Below, piece after piece: positions 5,667-6,701 of a stretch of DNA of 6,701 nucleotides. Source of the stretch: Pseudomonadota bacterium (GTDB lineage Bacteria; Pseudomonadota; Alphaproteobacteria; Rhizobiales; Xanthobacteraceae); NCBI GenBank assembly GCA_021823875.1, contig JAKAMD010000196.1, positions 1 through 6,701 on the forward strand. The letters are read 5' to 3'. The notes beneath the pieces were generated by a model. That model was given only the letters and a program-made list of their open reading frames with translations. It made no database searches and was not told the origin of the DNA. Position numbers and translations under genes: made by a program. Numbering within the stretch: the stretch's first letter is position 1; every line of letters starts with the position of its first letter.

Positions 5667-5694
5667 CGGACAACAACGCCGAAGCCGCGCCCGC

Positions 5695-6701
5695 CTATCG
5701 CGCCGAGGATTTAGCCGCGGCAATCGCGCTCCAGATCCGCGGCGGCGTTGCCGGCATGTCGAAATGTGCGACGCCAGCTGAACGCAAAGCATCGAGCACC
5801 GCGTTAAAGCAGGCGGGTGTTGCGCCGGTCGTGCCGGCCTCCCCGACGCCCTTGGCGCCGAGTGGATTGCTCGGGCTGGGGACGCTGCAATTGACTACGG
5901 TCAAAGCCGGCAGCCAATCCGCGCGCGGCATGCAGTAGTCCATGAAGCTGCCGGTGAGCAATTGGCCGTCGCCAATGTCATACTGGCAATTCTCGCCGAA
6001 CACCTGGCCCGCGGCCTGCATGATGCCGCCGTGAATCTGGCCGCCGGCCAGCGTCGGGTTGATGGCGTTGCCGATGTCGTCGACCGCGGTATAGCGCACC
6101 ACCGTGACCGCGCCGGTATCGGGATCGATCTCGATCTCGACCACATGGGCGCCGCTCGGAAAGGCGCGCGAAATGTCGCGCGCGGCGATGGTATCGAGCG
6201 GATGCGGCGTCTGCTGCGCATGCCGTTCGACGATTTCGGTCATCGTGATCGAACGATCCGTGCCCGCGATGGTGAACACGCCGGTGGAAAACTCCAGATC
6301 GTCTGCGTTCGCTTCCAGGGCCTCGGCCGCCAGGCGCTTGGCCTTTTCGATCACGACTTCGGCGGCGACCTTGAAGGCGCTGCCCTGCGACATGCCGGAG
6401 CGCGATCCAATCGAGGGATTGCCGTGCAAAACCGGCCCATCCGGATCGCCGGCATGCGAGATCACGCGCTCGACCGGAACGCCGAGCCAACTCGCGACCA
6501 ATTCGGGAAACACGGTCTCGTGCCCCTGCCCGCTCGACCCCGCCACATTGTGCAGAATGATGTTACCGTCGCGGTCAAACAGAACTGCCACTTCGTCCTG
6601 CTTGGCATGCCCGCCGCCCGACGGCTCGATGAACAAGCCGCAGCCGATGCCGCGCAATTTGCCTTTCTTGCGCGACTGCCGCCGCCGCGCGTTGAAGCCC
6701 T
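5695..6701 (-). CDS. Molybdopterin hydroxylase large subunit, C-terminal part (xanthine dehydrogenase / CoxL-like family)
   Basis: The frame is open at the right edge, leaving 334 residues of the molybdenum-cofactor-binding C-terminal region; a whole subunit is about 750-800 residues. Family motifs visible are SSGQGHET (visible residues about 55-62), where the Gln-Gly pair contacts the cofactor, VDDIGNAINPTLAGGQIHGGIMQ, and GAKGVGEAGTTGATPA. Glu287 in the last one, within GVGEAG, corresponds to the catalytic Glu conserved in xanthine dehydrogenase and CO dehydrogenase. The C-terminal DMPATPPRIW is also typical. The CoxL form I signature AYRCSFR would lie outside the window, so CO oxidation can be neither claimed nor excluded. 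Aldehyde, N-heterocycle or hydroxybenzoyl-CoA substrates are all possible in this family. It is transcribed in the same direction as the gcd operon but separated by 514 nt and a candidate promoter, so it is probably a different unit. The internal TTG at 6657 is not the real start. Confidence 0.88.
   Translation of the reverse strand, partial: GFNARRRQSRKKGKLRGIGCGLFIEPSGGGHAKQDEVAVLFDRDGNIILHNVAGSSGQGHETVFPELVASWLGVPVERVISHAGDPDGPVLHGNPSIGSRSGMSQGSAFKVAAEVVIEKAKRLAAEALEANADDLEFSTGVFTIAGTDRSITMTEIVERHAQQTPHPLDTIAARDISRAFPSGAHVVEIEIDPDTGAVTVVRYTAVDDIGNAINPTLAGGQIHGGIMQAAGQVFGENCQYDIGDGQLLTGSFMDYCMPRADWLPALTVVNCSVPSPSNPLGAKGVGEAGTTGATPACFNAVLDALRSAGVAHFDMPATPPRIWSAIAAAKSSAR

Larger units (their letters stand above)
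5181..5694. other. 514-nt region without a convincing gene
   Basis: It lies between the molybdoenzyme stop and the dehydrogenase start. The third nearest the dehydrogenase (5181-5354) holds the promoter and leader elements annotated separately. The rest contains open frames of 60-103 codons on both strands, but none shows a recognisable domain, a good ribosome site or plausible composition. They look like GC-rich chance frames. Structure in this part includes a perfect 12-bp palindrome (5611-5622), a hairpin after the molybdoenzyme gene (5651-5666), and a bulged hairpin GCC(G)GCAC-ATACC-GTGCGGC (5529-5548). A decayed gene cannot be ruled out. Confidence 0.5.

Noticed and set aside
5403..5714. 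A 103-codon plus-strand frame in the intergenic region
   Set aside because: It has no recognisable domain and no convincing ribosome site, has Arg/Pro/Ala-rich composition, and runs into the 3' end of the molybdoenzyme gene on the other strand.

Overview
The window looks like a chromosomal segment of a high-GC alphaproteobacterium, probably Rhizobiales (Bradyrhizobium/Rhodopseudomonas/Xanthobacteraceae-like). This is inferred from base composition, codon choice, an FNR/FixK-type regulatory box and a CoxL-like molybdenum hydroxylase gene. No rRNA, tRNA, mobile element or CRISPR array was seen. The organism is not proven by anything in the window.

Layout. Positions 1-408 (+) hold the 3' end of a class I SAM-dependent methyltransferase gene. 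It converges on a minus-strand operon, with a 9-bp-stem hairpin between the two stops. The operon runs from about 5306 down to 466 in the order acyl-CoA dehydrogenase (5180-4020), gcdA (3959-2226), gcdC (2104-1889), gcdD (1883-1683), gcdB (1680-466). Upstream of it lies a 514-nt stretch without a convincing gene (5181-5694). It carries a near-perfect FNR/FixK box, promoter-like hexamers, a 9-codon leader ORF behind a consensus Shine-Dalgarno, and several palindromes. The right end (5695-6701, minus) is the 3' part of a molybdopterin hydroxylase large-subunit gene, cut by the window edge.

How the genes work together. The five-gene operon reads as a complete energy-conserving route from glutaryl-CoA to crotonyl-CoA. 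The dehydrogenase has the residue pattern of the non-decarboxylating, glutaconyl-CoA-forming glutaryl-CoA dehydrogenases: a carboxylate-binding Arg, and Val rather than Tyr before the catalytic Glu. Glutaconyl-CoA would then be decarboxylated by a biotin-dependent, Na+-pumping glutaconyl-CoA decarboxylase. GcdA moves the carboxyl group to biotin on GcdC, GcdD tethers the complex to the membrane, and GcdB decarboxylates carboxybiotin while exporting Na+. No biotin carboxylase gene is present, which fits a decarboxylase and not a carboxylase.

The system is known mainly from strict anaerobes (Acidaminococcus, Desulfococcus, Syntrophus). Finding it here under an apparent FNR/FixK box suggests anaerobic or microaerobic induction, perhaps for aromatic-compound or dicarboxylate breakdown. 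That combination is the most interesting content of the window.
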